Origin: CAIVAT01 sp037133475
GTDB lineage: Bacteria > Bacteroidota > Bacteroidia > Bacteroidales > FEN-979
Assembly: GCA_037133475.1 (NCBI GenBank)
Contig: JBAXOB010000006.1
Span: 1 to 64,000, forward strand
Direction: 5' to 3'
DNA: 64,000 bases
Shown here: in pieces, positions 1 to 6,481 of the stretch
How positions within the stretch are numbered: the first letter of the stretch is position 1
Layout of the letters: each line of letters begins with the position of its first letter
The notes under the pieces: generated by a model
The model's input: only the letters and a program-made list of their open reading frames with translations
What the model was told of the DNA's origin: nothing
Databases searched by the model: none
Made by a program: the position numbers and the translations under genes

Positions 1-569
1 TGCTTTCCCGTATCCGTGACATCCGGAGTTCCGAAAAAGTATTTTACCGGAAAGTTTGCGAGATTTACGCCACCAGTGCCGATTATGATCCTTCCCGGCA
101 AAAAACGTTGGATTTTTTTGCTACAGTGCAAAACAAATTTCATTGGGCTGTAACCGGCAAAACAGCAGCAGAGATATTGGTTGGCAGAGCCGATGCAACA
201 AAACCCAACATGGGTTTGACCAACTGGCCGGGTGAATCGATTAAAAAACAGGATACAGAGGTGGCAAAAAGCTATCTGAATGCCCCGGAACTCGATCAGT
301 TGAACCGGCTCGTGAATCAATACCTTGAATTTGCCGAATTGCAGGCCATCAATCGAAAAGTGATGCACATGGATGATTGGATCGGGAAACTTCATGGTTT
401 TCTGACCCTGAATGAAAAGCAGATACTGCAGGATTCGGGCAGGATTTCTGCCCAGTTGGCAAAAGAACATGTGCACCGGGAATATGAGAAATATCAGAAA
501 ATGATCGAAGAAACCCAGCCTGATGAGTTAGACAAGGCATTGAAAAAATTGGATAAAAAAAATGAATGA
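1..569 (+). CDS. RhuM-family protein, C-terminal part (5' end outside window)
   Basis: The reading frame is open from the window edge (first whole codon at base 3), so about 188 C-terminal residues are seen. The sequence resembles the C-terminal half of RhuM virulence-family proteins: a helical part with SRQKTLDFFATVQNKFHWAV, then a charged helical tail. RhuM proteins are widespread in genomic islands and near restriction systems; their biochemical role is not established. The internal TTG at 108 is not a credible start because the homologous sequence continues upstream. The stop overlaps the next gene by 8 bases, which suggests translational coupling. Family assignment is by recognition only. 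Confidence 0.75.
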   Translation, partial: LSRIRDIRSSEKVFYRKVCEIYATSADYDPSRQKTLDFFATVQNKFHWAVTGKTAAEILVGRADATKPNMGLTNWPGESIKKQDTEVAKSYLNAPELDQLNRLVNQYLEFAELQAINRKVMHMDDWIGKLHGFLTLNEKQILQDSGRISAQLAKEHVHREYEKYQKMIEETQPDELDKALKKLDKKNE

Positions 570-789
570 GATCGATCTCCTCCCCGAACACCGCGCCCTG
601 CTGGCAGAGCTTGCCGCGCAGAAGGACCTGTACCTCACCCTGGTCCTGAAGCTGCAGGAGCTGGCCGATACGGTAAAACCCAACCTGGAGGCCATGTACG
701 TTGAGAAGATCGGTTATAAGCAGCTCGAAGTGCTTAAGAAACAGGCCGAAGTCGCCATAGGCCAGGCGGATCACGCAACAAAGCGGTAA
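562..789 (+). CDS. Small helical protein of unknown function coupled to rhuM
   Basis: A 75-residue protein whose ATG lies inside the last codons of the RhuM gene (8-base overlap), so it is probably translated from the same message. It is rich in Leu, Glu, Ala and Lys and is predicted to be almost wholly helical, perhaps a short coiled coil; no signal peptide, membrane segment or Cys/His cluster is present. I do not recognise a family. The tight overlap argues for a partner or accessory role to the RhuM protein. Its base composition is richer in GC than the genes on either side. Confidence 0.6.
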   Translation: MNEIDLLPEHRALLAELAAQKDLYLTLVLKLQELADTVKPNLEAMYVEKIGYKQLEVLKKQAEVAIGQADHATKR

Positions 790-832
790 ATAATGAGCAG
801 GACAACTAACAAAAACTTTGAAATACAAATAT

Positions 833-873
833 GTTCACAAAATGTGAACTATTTACCTTTTCACGTATCTTTG
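833..873 (+). promoter_or_regulatory. Promoter with palindromic operator for the HigA-like regulator
   Basis: GTTCACA-AAA-TGTGAAC (833-849) is a perfect inverted repeat. It is followed by TATCTTTG (866-873), an exact match to the Bacteroidota -7 element TAnnTTTG. The palindrome sits where the -33 element should lie, so a bound repressor would block RNA polymerase. The helix-turn-helix gene starts at 900, which fits autoregulation. Confidence 0.6.
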
Positions 874-899
874 CATGAGCGTTCATACAATAAAGATAC

Positions 900-1355
900 A
901 TGCAATTGAAGAGTAATAAAATCACTATTATAAAATCTGAAACGCAATATAAAGCGTATTGCGAGGCTTTGGAGAAATTGCTGGAACATGGCAGGATCAG
1001 CAAGGATGTTCAGGATGAGATTGACTTACTCACTTTGTTGATTGAGAAATGGGATGTTGAACATTCCACCTTTAACGAAGTTGATCCTGTTGCATTGTTG
1101 CACTCCCTGATGCATGACAAAAAAATGAAGGCTAAAGACCTGGTCGGAATATTAGGCGTCAGCAAAGGCCTGGTCTCAGATATTTTGAACTACAAGAAAG
1201 GGTTGTCGAAAGAGATCATCCGGCTTCTTGCTGCACATTTTAACGTCTCGCAGGAAACATTCAACCGGCCTTACAAATTGATAAATCCTGCAAACTCTCA
1301 TTTACGGAATGCAAGTGTGATGAATACGCCGAAAAAGGTTGAACTAGCGTTTTAA
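900..1355 (+). CDS. HigA-like XRE-family antitoxin/transcription regulator
   Basis: 151 residues. The N-terminal half (about 1-70) is helical and acidic; the C-terminal half holds a helix-turn-helix of the XRE type at about residues 75-125, with the pattern KAKDLVGILGVSKGLVSDIL. This layout matches the HigA group (COG5499) that normally pairs with a HigB RNase. No HigB-like toxin lies on either side; the next gene downstream encodes an unrelated 259-residue protein. A palindrome over the promoter suggests that it represses itself. Calling it an antitoxin is inference from family; a plain regulator is equally possible. Confidence 0.75.
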   Translation: MQLKSNKITIIKSETQYKAYCEALEKLLEHGRISKDVQDEIDLLTLLIEKWDVEHSTFNEVDPVALLHSLMHDKKMKAKDLVGILGVSKGLVSDILNYKKGLSKEIIRLLAAHFNVSQETFNRPYKLINPANSHLRNASVMNTPKKVELAF

Positions 1356-1371
1356 TTGACAGGATTGTTTG

Positions 1372-1379
1372 TAATTTTG
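1372..1379 (+). promoter_or_regulatory. -7 element TAATTTTG next to a start codon
   Basis: An exact TAnnTTTG match ends 4 bases before the ATG at 1384. If used, transcription would start at or very near the ATG and give a leaderless message. No convincing -33 element is seen at the usual distance. Confidence 0.35.
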
Positions 1380-1383
1380 CCTT

Positions 1384-2163
1384 ATGGAAAAAACCGGTTA
1401 CATAGAGATTAGAATTAAAGGCTTGAAAGGTAACCTGGAACTGACCCCGGACAATTATGATATCCGGGAAGTTGCAGGCATTCTGGAACAAGCTGAGAAT
1501 CTCTTATTCCCGGGAGATAAAAAGGATCGGCCAATCATCAGTTATAAACAGGAACCCGGTTCTGTCAGGCATGTTCTACAGACAAGCATGCAGGCGATTA
1601 TCGGGTTTACCGCCATTCTTGCCCAGGTAACTGCAACTCAGAACATCGATTTTCTGGAACTGAATACAGCGAAAGCCATTGAATCTTTTCAGGATACTGC
1701 CGTTAAAAAGGATTATTTGATCACTTTAAAGACATCTTTGCAGGATTCGTCAGAATTGAGGATCGATAAAACAACCCGCTATTACCGCACATCAAACGTT
1801 TGGGCCGATGCGGAATTTTATTTTTACGGTAAGATTACCGATGCCGGAGGAAAAGAGAAGGTCAACATTCACCTGATGACCGACGAATTTGGCATTATCC
1901 GCATTGACACGCCGCAGGAAACTTTGGAACAACTTGAAGAGAATATTCTGTATAAATCATACGGAATAAGGGCTTTGGGCAAGCAAAATACAGAATCAGG
2001 AGAGATAGATAAAGGGAGCCTCAGGTTTGTTGAGATGATTGATTACAGTCCAGCGTACGACACGGATTATTTGCAAAAACTCCGCAGCAAGGCAATGACC
2101 TGGCTGAACACCATAAATCCGGATGAATGGCTCCGGGATATCAGGGGAGGTTACAATGCCTAA
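1384..2163 (+). CDS. Unknown 259-residue protein coupled to a PIN-domain start
   Basis: 259 residues, soluble, mixed alpha/beta with no recognised motif, signal peptide or metal cluster. The N-terminus (about 1-60) looks like beta strands with IEIRIKGLKG; about 65-85 is a hydrophobic helix; the C-terminus ends with a Trp-rich helix. Its stop overlaps by 8 bases an ATG that begins a PIN-like sequence, so this gene was probably the first member of a two-gene pair whose second member is now truncated. By analogy with VapBC-like pairs it could be the partner of the PIN nuclease, but it is much larger than usual antitoxins. I do not recognise the family. Confidence 0.7.
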   Translation: MEKTGYIEIRIKGLKGNLELTPDNYDIREVAGILEQAENLLFPGDKKDRPIISYKQEPGSVRHVLQTSMQAIIGFTAILAQVTATQNIDFLELNTAKAIESFQDTAVKKDYLITLKTSLQDSSELRIDKTTRYYRTSNVWADAEFYFYGKITDAGGKEKVNIHLMTDEFGIIRIDTPQETLEQLEENILYKSYGIRALGKQNTESGEIDKGSLRFVEMIDYSPAYDTDYLQKLRSKAMTWLNTINPDEWLRDIRGGYNA

Positions 2164-2215
2164 AGGAGTATTACTGGACATGAATTGTTTCCTTCGGCAT
2201 GCTTTAAAGAAATAA
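2156..2215 (+). pseudogene. Truncated PIN-domain nuclease (first 19 residues)
   Basis: The ATG at 2156 overlaps the upstream stop by 8 bases and opens a frame that reads MPKGVLLDMNCFLRHALKK before TAA. The start VLLDxN is the first strand and first catalytic Asp of PIN-domain toxins of the VapC type, here followed directly by a stop. Past the stop the frame does not resume PIN-like sequence, so the rest of the gene seems to have been lost, perhaps when the downstream cassette was inserted. The motif is short, so the assignment is tentative. Confidence 0.4.
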
Positions 2216-2233
2216 TGGGATCATAATGGGATC
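2212..2233 (+). repeat. Tandem 11-base repeat at the PIN truncation point
   Basis: ATAATGGGATC occurs twice in direct succession. It begins at the stop codon of the truncated PIN frame, so it may mark the break where the downstream cassette joined. Confidence 0.55.
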
Positions 2234-2285
2234 AAACGGCTCATAAAGGGCTCGGTAAATACATTTTTCAGCAATAAATCCAAGT

Positions 2286-2618
2286 TCAGTCAAAAGAAAT
2301 CCTTTCGCTATGCCCAGTCCGGGCAGCTTTTTGGAAACAAGTAAAAAGCAGCAAAAAGCCACCGCACTTTATTAAACTCGAAATTTCCGCAAAGTTACCT
2401 GCGAAAAATCCGTCCCGATAAAAATCGGGACTGTAAAACTGTAAAGGGCGACCTCCTGATGAAACTGTCGCTCTTCGAGTGTATTCATTCCGTAAGGACG
2501 GATTGACCTACACCCATTGACATTATTTATTTTTCTCGGTATTCACTTAGGCTAAAATTTCATTTTTAACCAGGTGGGCCAGAAACCTAAATAAGACTCA
2601 AGGGCATGAGCATCATTT
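2286..2618 (+). ncRNA. Structured 5' leader (copy A) upstream of ardC
   Basis: This non-coding stretch aligns along most of its length with 4829-5144, which precedes another gene. Visible stems in copy A are: 2412-2419 with 2424-2431 (8 pairs, absent from copy B); 2448-2452 GCGAC with 2467-2471 GTCGC; 2489-2493 TCCGT with 2498-2502 ACGGA; and 2572-2575 AGGT with 2585-2588 ACCT. The last three have counterparts at the same places in copy B with different but still paired bases. The conserved tail (about 2568-2606) leads directly to the ardC start. I do not recognise a named RNA family. It may be a cis-regulatory leader. Confidence 0.55.
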
Positions 2619-3557
2619 ATGAATAATTCACAAATCTATGCAGCCATCACCGAAAAGATTATTGCAAACCTCGAAACCGCCGGAAGCTGGATGAAGCTTT
2701 GGCAGGTTCCATCGCCGGTCAGCATGAACGGACACTATTACCGGGGCATCAACCGCCTGGTACTTTCTTCCGATCCCTACAAGAGCCGCGTTTATGGCAC
2801 CTTTCAACAAATCCGCTCCAATGGAGGCCAGGTGCGCAAGGGCGAAAAATCCACCATTGTCGTCTTCTGGAAGAGTTCCGTTGAGAAAGATGAAACCACC
2901 GGCGAGACCAAGAAGATGTTCCTGCTGAAGTTCTATCATGTCTTCAACTCCGAACAGGCCGATTTCGATGATCAGGGTACAAGGAAAATTGCCGAGCTTC
3001 AAGACCTGGTTAACGAAAAGGTCAACTCCGAACACCTTGAGGCGGAAGCTATCATTGAAGGCTACCAAGGCCGTCCGGAAATCATCTTCTCCGACAAAGA
3101 CGACCGTGCCTATTATGCTCCCGTTGCCGATCTGATCTCTGTCCCGGATAAGAAATACTTTACCACATCTTCAGCTTTTTTCCATGTTTTGTACCATGAA
3201 TTTGTTCATAGCGTAGGCCACCCCAAGCGTCTCAACCGCTTTGACGGGATGTCGAACAGCTACGGCGATATCCCATACAGCAAAGAAGAACTGATCGCTG
3301 AACTTGGTTCTTCCTTCCTATGCGGCATTGCACACCTTGATATGGATATCCGTAACTCGGCTGCCTACATCAAAGGCTGGGCATCGGTGCTGCGTGACAA
3401 CCAGAAGTGGATCATGTGGGCTGCCGCAAGGGCTGAGAAGTCGGCCGATTATATCCTGGGCATTGTCCCGGTAATACATGGAGAAGAAAAAACCACCTCA
3501 GAAGTGACCAGCGAAGTTCCTGTTCTGGAGCCAGTCCTGGAAGATTCTCCCTTCTAA
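2619..3557 (+). CDS. ardC: ArdC-family antirestriction protein
   Basis: 312 residues. The N-terminal region (about 5-115) is the ArdC ssDNA-binding domain (formerly DUF1738), with the family pattern of ITEKIIANLE and the later RKGEKSTIVVFWK. The C-terminal half is the zincin-like metallopeptidase domain with H193-E194-F-V-H197 (HExxH). ArdC proteins coat incoming single-stranded plasmid DNA and protect it from restriction; they are carried by conjugative elements. The ATG at 2619 follows the conserved leader. The C-terminus is acidic and ends in EDSPF, like the protein-docking tip of single-stranded-DNA-binding protein. A terminator follows at 3579. This gene is the clearest mark of a mobile element here. 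Confidence 0.88.
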   Translation: MNNSQIYAAITEKIIANLETAGSWMKLWQVPSPVSMNGHYYRGINRLVLSSDPYKSRVYGTFQQIRSNGGQVRKGEKSTIVVFWKSSVEKDETTGETKKMFLLKFYHVFNSEQADFDDQGTRKIAELQDLVNEKVNSEHLEAEAIIEGYQGRPEIIFSDKDDRAYYAPVADLISVPDKKYFTTSSAFFHVLYHEFVHSVGHPKRLNRFDGMSNSYGDIPYSKEELIAELGSSFLCGIAHLDMDIRNSAAYIKGWASVLRDNQKWIMWAAARAEKSADYILGIVPVIHGEEKTTSEVTSEVPVLEPVLEDSPF

Positions 3558-3578
3558 CTTATAACACACATCACTTGA

Positions 3579-3608
3579 GCCATCCCGGGAAACCTGGATG
3601 GCTTTTTT
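3579..3608 (+). terminator. Intrinsic terminator after ardC
   Basis: GCCATCC (3579-3585) pairs with GGATGGC (3596-3602) and is followed by six T. It ends the ardC message before the next small gene. Confidence 0.8.
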
Positions 3609-3631
3609 ATTTATCCCAAAACCATAAACCT

Positions 3632-3850
3632 ATGAGAAATTATGCAAAGTATGCGGGAGACCCGCGACAGATCACTGCCAGATTCGCCAGTAAATGCCAT
3701 ACCTGCGACAAACCGATCAAAAAAGGTGAATCGATCATCTACTGGCCGAACGGCAAACACGCCGGCCACCTGACCTGTGATGAAGCAGATTACCGAAATT
3801 CGCTGGCTTCCTTTGAAGATGAAGAAAGGTATAACAGTCAGTATTGCTGA
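3632..3850 (+). CDS. Small putative zinc-binding protein
   Basis: 72 residues from the ATG at 3632. A longer frame would begin at TTG 3575 inside the ardC terminator, so it is rejected. Residues about 22-25 form CHTC and a later HAGHLTC supplies His and Cys ligands, which suggests one zinc knuckle or treble-clef site; the C-terminus is acidic and Tyr-rich. Proteins of this shape occur in Bacteroidota conjugative elements, but the function is not known to me. It lies between two terminators, so it is probably its own transcription unit. Confidence 0.65.
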   Translation: MRNYAKYAGDPRQITARFASKCHTCDKPIKKGESIIYWPNGKHAGHLTCDEADYRNSLASFEDEERYNSQYC

Positions 3851-3864
3851 TCCTACTATTCTGG

Positions 3865-3907
3865 CCGTTCCGGTTCCGATAACCATCGAAACCGGAACGG
3901 TTTTTTT
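3865..3907 (+). terminator. Intrinsic terminator with long stem
   Basis: CCGTTCCGGTT (3865-3875) pairs with AACCGGAACGG (3890-3900), then seven T. It continues into ATGGTCGT, the same tail found after the terminators at 4784 and 5641. Confidence 0.85.
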
Positions 3908-3915
3908 ATGGTCGT

Positions 3916-4428
3916 CACATTGCCTGGCTCTAAAAAGAAAATTGCTCTCCCTGAAAACACCCCTGATCCGGGAATGTTCATTCCTGATATCATTGACATA
4001 TTGGTTTTGGATATTGTTTGAGATAAGGTCTGTCGCTTTTGGGTGCCTTTTTGGGAGTTTCCAATACAGGCTCTACTTTATTCCCAGGTTCCCAGTCAGG
4101 TCATACCTGCAATCATTGATTTTCCGGGCAATTTTATGATCACGGAATGTATGTCATGGGTCTTGTTTGTCACTGCGAACATTTTCTTCCGGTTGAATTG
4201 CAGTCCTTCGTTTTCCTTTTCCACGATTGCGTTACCTGGCATTTGATGACTGTGACTTAGTCCAATTCCTATGCTAAGATATTATACCATCCCGGGGTGA
4301 AAGTGCTACTCATTCAAGAATTTTCTCGGCATATCCTCAATTCTTTGCGGTATTCCAATTCCTTCTTGAGTGCCCCTTAAATGGTCTTAATTCATCTTGC
4401 ATATAAATTTCACCTAAAAAACACAGCC
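3916..4428. other. Gap of about 510 bases without a supported gene
   Basis: Open frames here (for example 4043-4246) have unlikely amino-acid composition and no family resemblance. No clear promoter or structured element was found. It presumably holds the promoter for the gene at 4429 and may hold remnants of older insertions. Confidence 0.5.
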
Positions 4429-4740
4429 ATGAAAAATTTCGTAAAAAACTACATCGGAAAAGGAAAAAAGATCGAAGGCCTTGAAATCATTAAGATCAAC
4501 CTCAAAATTGAAGATCTCGCAACGTTCTCACACAAATACAATGACGAAGATTACATCACCGTTGAGATCGCAAAAATGAAAAGCCCTGATAAATTCGGCC
4601 ATGACTACACGGTTTATGTCAACCGCCTTGAAGAATCACAGGTCAACGAGCCGGCCAAAGAAAAGGAAACTCCCAAAAAGAAACGCAACACTTCCAAAAA
4701 AGCCCCTAAAGACCTTCTCTCAGCAGACATCCCTTTCTAA
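4429..4740 (+). CDS. Small basic mobile-element protein with SSB-like C-terminal tip
   Basis: 103 residues from the ATG at 4429; an in-frame ATG at 4381 adds 16 unconserved-looking residues. Residues about 1-65 form a compact domain containing KGKKIEGLEIIKINLKIEDL and a KMKSPDKFG turn. Residues about 70-95 are a Lys-rich linker, and the protein ends LLSADIPF. Similar small proteins are common in Bacteroidota conjugative transposons; no function is established to my knowledge. A basic linker followed by an acidic DIPF end resembles the C-terminal tip of single-stranded-DNA-binding protein, so a role in DNA transfer or repair is possible but unproven. Confidence 0.7.
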   Translation: MKNFVKNYIGKGKKIEGLEIIKINLKIEDLATFSHKYNDEDYITVEIAKMKSPDKFGHDYTVYVNRLEESQVNEPAKEKETPKKKRNTSKKAPKDLLSADIPF

Positions 4741-4760
4741 ATCAACCGCCTGATGAAACG

Positions 4761-4790
4761 AGGCTGACCTTCCGGGATCAGCCTTTTTTT
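4761..4790 (+). terminator. Intrinsic terminator after the 103-residue protein gene
   Basis: AGGCTGA (4761-4767) pairs with TCAGCCT (4778-4784), followed by a T run and then ATGGTCGT. The stem sequence differs from the neighbouring terminators but the tail is identical. Confidence 0.85.
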
Positions 4791-4828
4791 ATGGTCGTAA
4801 ATAATCGTGCCCTTTTTCTTTGAATCAG

Positions 4829-5144
4829 GCAGGTCAAAGAAAAAGACCGGCAAAAAGAAAACCGCATGAAAACGGGGTGCTTTTTGAAGGAAAAAGCAAC
4901 CAAAAAGCCAGCGCACTATTACTCAAAATTAGCTGCAAAGTTAAACTCATGAAAATCTTTTTCGCTAAGAGTGACCGCCTGAAGGCACCGTCACCATTGC
5001 AGGTTCATTCAGATTTTGAAGGAAAAATCTGACCTGAACTCTTGCTTAAAATTTTCATTCCGTTTTTTACCGGGGCATAAATTTTTTCTTAAACCCAGGC
5101 GAGCCAGATGCCTAAAAAAGTCTGCAGGGCAGCAGCGAAACACA
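4829..5144 (+). ncRNA. Structured 5' leader (copy B) upstream of the 148-residue protein gene
   Basis: Counterpart of the leader at 2286-2618. Visible stems: 4971-4975 GTGAC with 4990-4994 GTCAC; 5009-5017 with 5024-5032 (9 pairs); 5097-5100 AGGC with 5110-5113 GCCT. Shared unpaired blocks include GCAAAGTTA, the AAAAAGCCA block, TTCATT before the second stem, GACCT after it, and GAGCCAGAT/GGGCCAGAA in the last loop. The part of a longer open frame that begins at 5016 lies inside this element, so that start is not accepted. Confidence 0.55.
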
Positions 5145-5591
5145 ATGACAAAGATTACAGCACCAGTACTGAAGCCGACCAATGGTGGAGCATCAAAAGA
5201 AGAAAACGCAGTTCTCGCTGCAGCAAAATCGGTTCTCAACCCGGAAGGAAACACCACCGAAGTGATGAAACCGGTCCAGCAGGTTGAACAGGAAAAGCCT
5301 GTCATCCCTGCTCCCGAGCCCAAGCGGGAAATGACCATGATGGAGAAAATCCTCAAGGTCGAAAACCTGCAACTGGTTGTCGAAAAAAGGGCGAAACTGG
5401 TCCAGACCCGCTCGGAGCTGGAACGGTTCCAGATTTCCTCCAACGATTTCAACTGTTCCATGAGACTGAACGATTCGGATGGGAACGTCTTCACCACCAG
5501 CTTCACTCCGGGGATCAAGAAGGTCATCGATTTTCTCAAATCATCGTTCGATGCAAGCATCACCGATGTAGAGAACAAGATCACTTTCTAA
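5145..5591 (+). CDS. Unknown 148-residue mobile-element protein
   Basis: 148 residues from ATG 5145. An upstream in-frame start at 5016 would place 43 codons inside the leader shared with ardC, so the shorter form is chosen. Residues about 1-65 are low-complexity and Pro/Glu/Val-rich (probably disordered). About 66-148 form a helical then strand-rich domain with a coiled-coil segment around the stretch EKILKVENLQLVVEKRAKLV. It ends VENKITF. Similar proteins occur beside ardC genes in Bacteroidota elements; the function is unknown to me. The shared leader suggests co-regulation with ardC. Confidence 0.65.
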   Translation: MTKITAPVLKPTNGGASKEENAVLAAAKSVLNPEGNTTEVMKPVQQVEQEKPVIPAPEPKREMTMMEKILKVENLQLVVEKRAKLVQTRSELERFQISSNDFNCSMRLNDSDGNVFTTSFTPGIKKVIDFLKSSFDASITDVENKITF

Positions 5592-5616
5592 CCTAGCGGT
5601 TCCATCAAGTGATCCG

Positions 5617-5647
5617 GCGGTCAGGCTCATGCCTGACCGCTTTTTTT
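5617..5647 (+). terminator. Strong intrinsic terminator closing the accessory cassette
   Basis: GCGGTCAGGC (5617-5626) pairs perfectly with GCCTGACCGC (5631-5640) over a TCAT loop, then seven T and the ATGGTCGT tail. Confidence 0.9.
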
Positions 5648-5973
5648 ATGGTCGTAAGGCAAAGACTTTGTTAATTAGTTGATCTATAATGCTATGTTAT
5701 GTTTCCACCAGTGCAGTATAATTTTATCTTGCAAATTCTCCTTTTTTGATCGTACCTTTAAAAATTAGACAAAACAGTGAATGCCAAACCATTCCATAAG
5801 GATTCCTTAACGGCAATTTTCATTAAACTCATGAAAAAGAGGGATGCAGGAAAGTAGAATTACAATACATGCTTTAGCCAAGTGGAAGCAAGAGAGTTTT
5901 CACAAAAGCACTAAAAAATAAAATCAATAATAAAATGCATACTTCTGATCACTGTTTTGCTGTTAAAATCCGC

Positions 5974-6010
5974 AAAATGAAATGTATAGCTTTTCAAAAC
6001 GAAATGTATA
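5974..6010 (+). repeat. Pair of 15-base imperfect direct repeats
   Basis: AAAATGAAATGTATA (5974-5988) and AAAACGAAATGTATA (5996-6010) differ at one base and lie 22 bases apart, two helical turns. This spacing suits binding of one protein on one DNA face. Confidence 0.5.
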
Positions 6011-6041
6011 AATAATAATCACATCTCTAAATGAAAATCAT

Positions 6042-6070
6042 AAAAAAAGGTGCCCAAGAAGAGCACCTTT
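6042..6070 (-). terminator. Terminator-like hairpin, minus strand
   Basis: AAGGTGC (6047-6053) pairs with GCACCTT (6063-6069); on the minus strand the stem is followed by a run of T. It would stop any transcript that passes the tRNA terminator at 6199. Confidence 0.6.
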
Positions 6071-6171
6071 CCGTTTTCCATCTGTAAACCATACCTGGCG
6101 AGGCGCAGTTCAATTGCAAAAATAATAAAGTTTTAATCACATTATACCAAATTAAGCCGGGAAAATGTTTT

Positions 6172-6192
6172 GGGTACTTTTTGGGGTACTTT
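6172..6192 (-). repeat. Two 9-base direct repeats 46 bases from the tRNA-Leu 3' end
   Basis: GGGTACTTT occurs at 6172-6180 and 6184-6192 (period 12). The repeats lie just beyond the tRNA terminator on the side of the accessory region, so they are candidates for a recombination or protein-binding site. Confidence 0.45.
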
Positions 6193-6198
6193 AAAAAG

Positions 6199-6225
6199 CG
6201 AAACCCGCGATTGACGCGGGTTTCG
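6199..6225 (-). terminator. Terminator of the tRNA-Gly/tRNA-Leu transcript
   Basis: An 11-base stem, CGAAACCCGCG with CGCGGGTTTCG, and a 5-base loop; on the minus strand it is followed by CTTTTT. It lies 13 bases past the tRNA-Leu 3' end. Confidence 0.8.
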
Positions 6226-6237
6226 ATGCTGTATTTG

Positions 6238-6321
6238 TACCCCGGGCGGGACTTGAACCCGCACGGCCGTGAAGCCACAGGATTTTAAGTCCTGCGTGTC
6301 TACCAGTTCCACCACCAGGGC
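6238..6321 (-). tRNA. tRNA-Leu (anticodon TAA)
   Basis: 84 bases on the minus strand. The anticodon loop is CTTAAAA with anticodon TAA; there is a long variable arm typical of leucine tRNAs and a T-stem GCGGG/CCCGC with loop TTCAAGT. The acceptor stem is GCCCTGG with CCGGGGT and the discriminator is A. CCA is not encoded. The 3' end faces the accessory region, so this gene may have served as an integration site. Confidence 0.95.
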
Positions 6322-6354
6322 AAAAAAAACCCTCACTGGAAAGAGGGTTTGAGC

Positions 6355-6430
<76 letters not shown>

Positions 6431-6455
6431 ATGGTATGTTGTAATTTTGAGTTTG

Positions 6456-6463
6456 CAAATGTA
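6456..6463 (-). promoter_or_regulatory. -7 element for the tRNA unit
   Basis: On the minus strand this reads TACATTTG, matching TAnnTTTG, 25 bases before the tRNA-Gly 5' end. It lies between mutS and the tRNA genes. Confidence 0.55.
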
Positions 6464-6481
6464 TAAAAAAAATCCATTCTC

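Larger units (their letters stand above)
5656..6171. other. AT-rich gap between the accessory cassette and the tRNA genes
   Basis: No coding frame is supported. The stretch holds an imperfect direct repeat (5974-6010) and a minus-strand terminator-like hairpin (6042-6070). It is the expected place for an attachment site of an element integrated at tRNA-Leu, but no integrase gene is present. Confidence 0.45.

Noticed and set aside
790..899. HigB-type toxin gene before the HigA-like regulator
   Set aside because: Only 110 bases lie between the genes, filled by promoter and operator.
3575..3631. TTG start giving a 91-residue form of the zinc-binding protein
   Set aside because: The start is inside the ardC terminator stem.
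4043..4246. 67-residue plus-strand frame in the gap before 4429
   Set aside because: Hydrophobic/aromatic composition typical of chance frames; no promoter, start context or known family.
5016..5144. Upstream ATG extension of the 148-residue protein
   Set aside because: These codons lie in the leader shared with ardC, where base pairing and not amino acids is conserved.
5009..5584. Long minus-strand frame opposite the 148-residue gene
   Set aside because: It is the mirror of the plus-strand gene; the plus frame has the terminator, the leader and a family resemblance.
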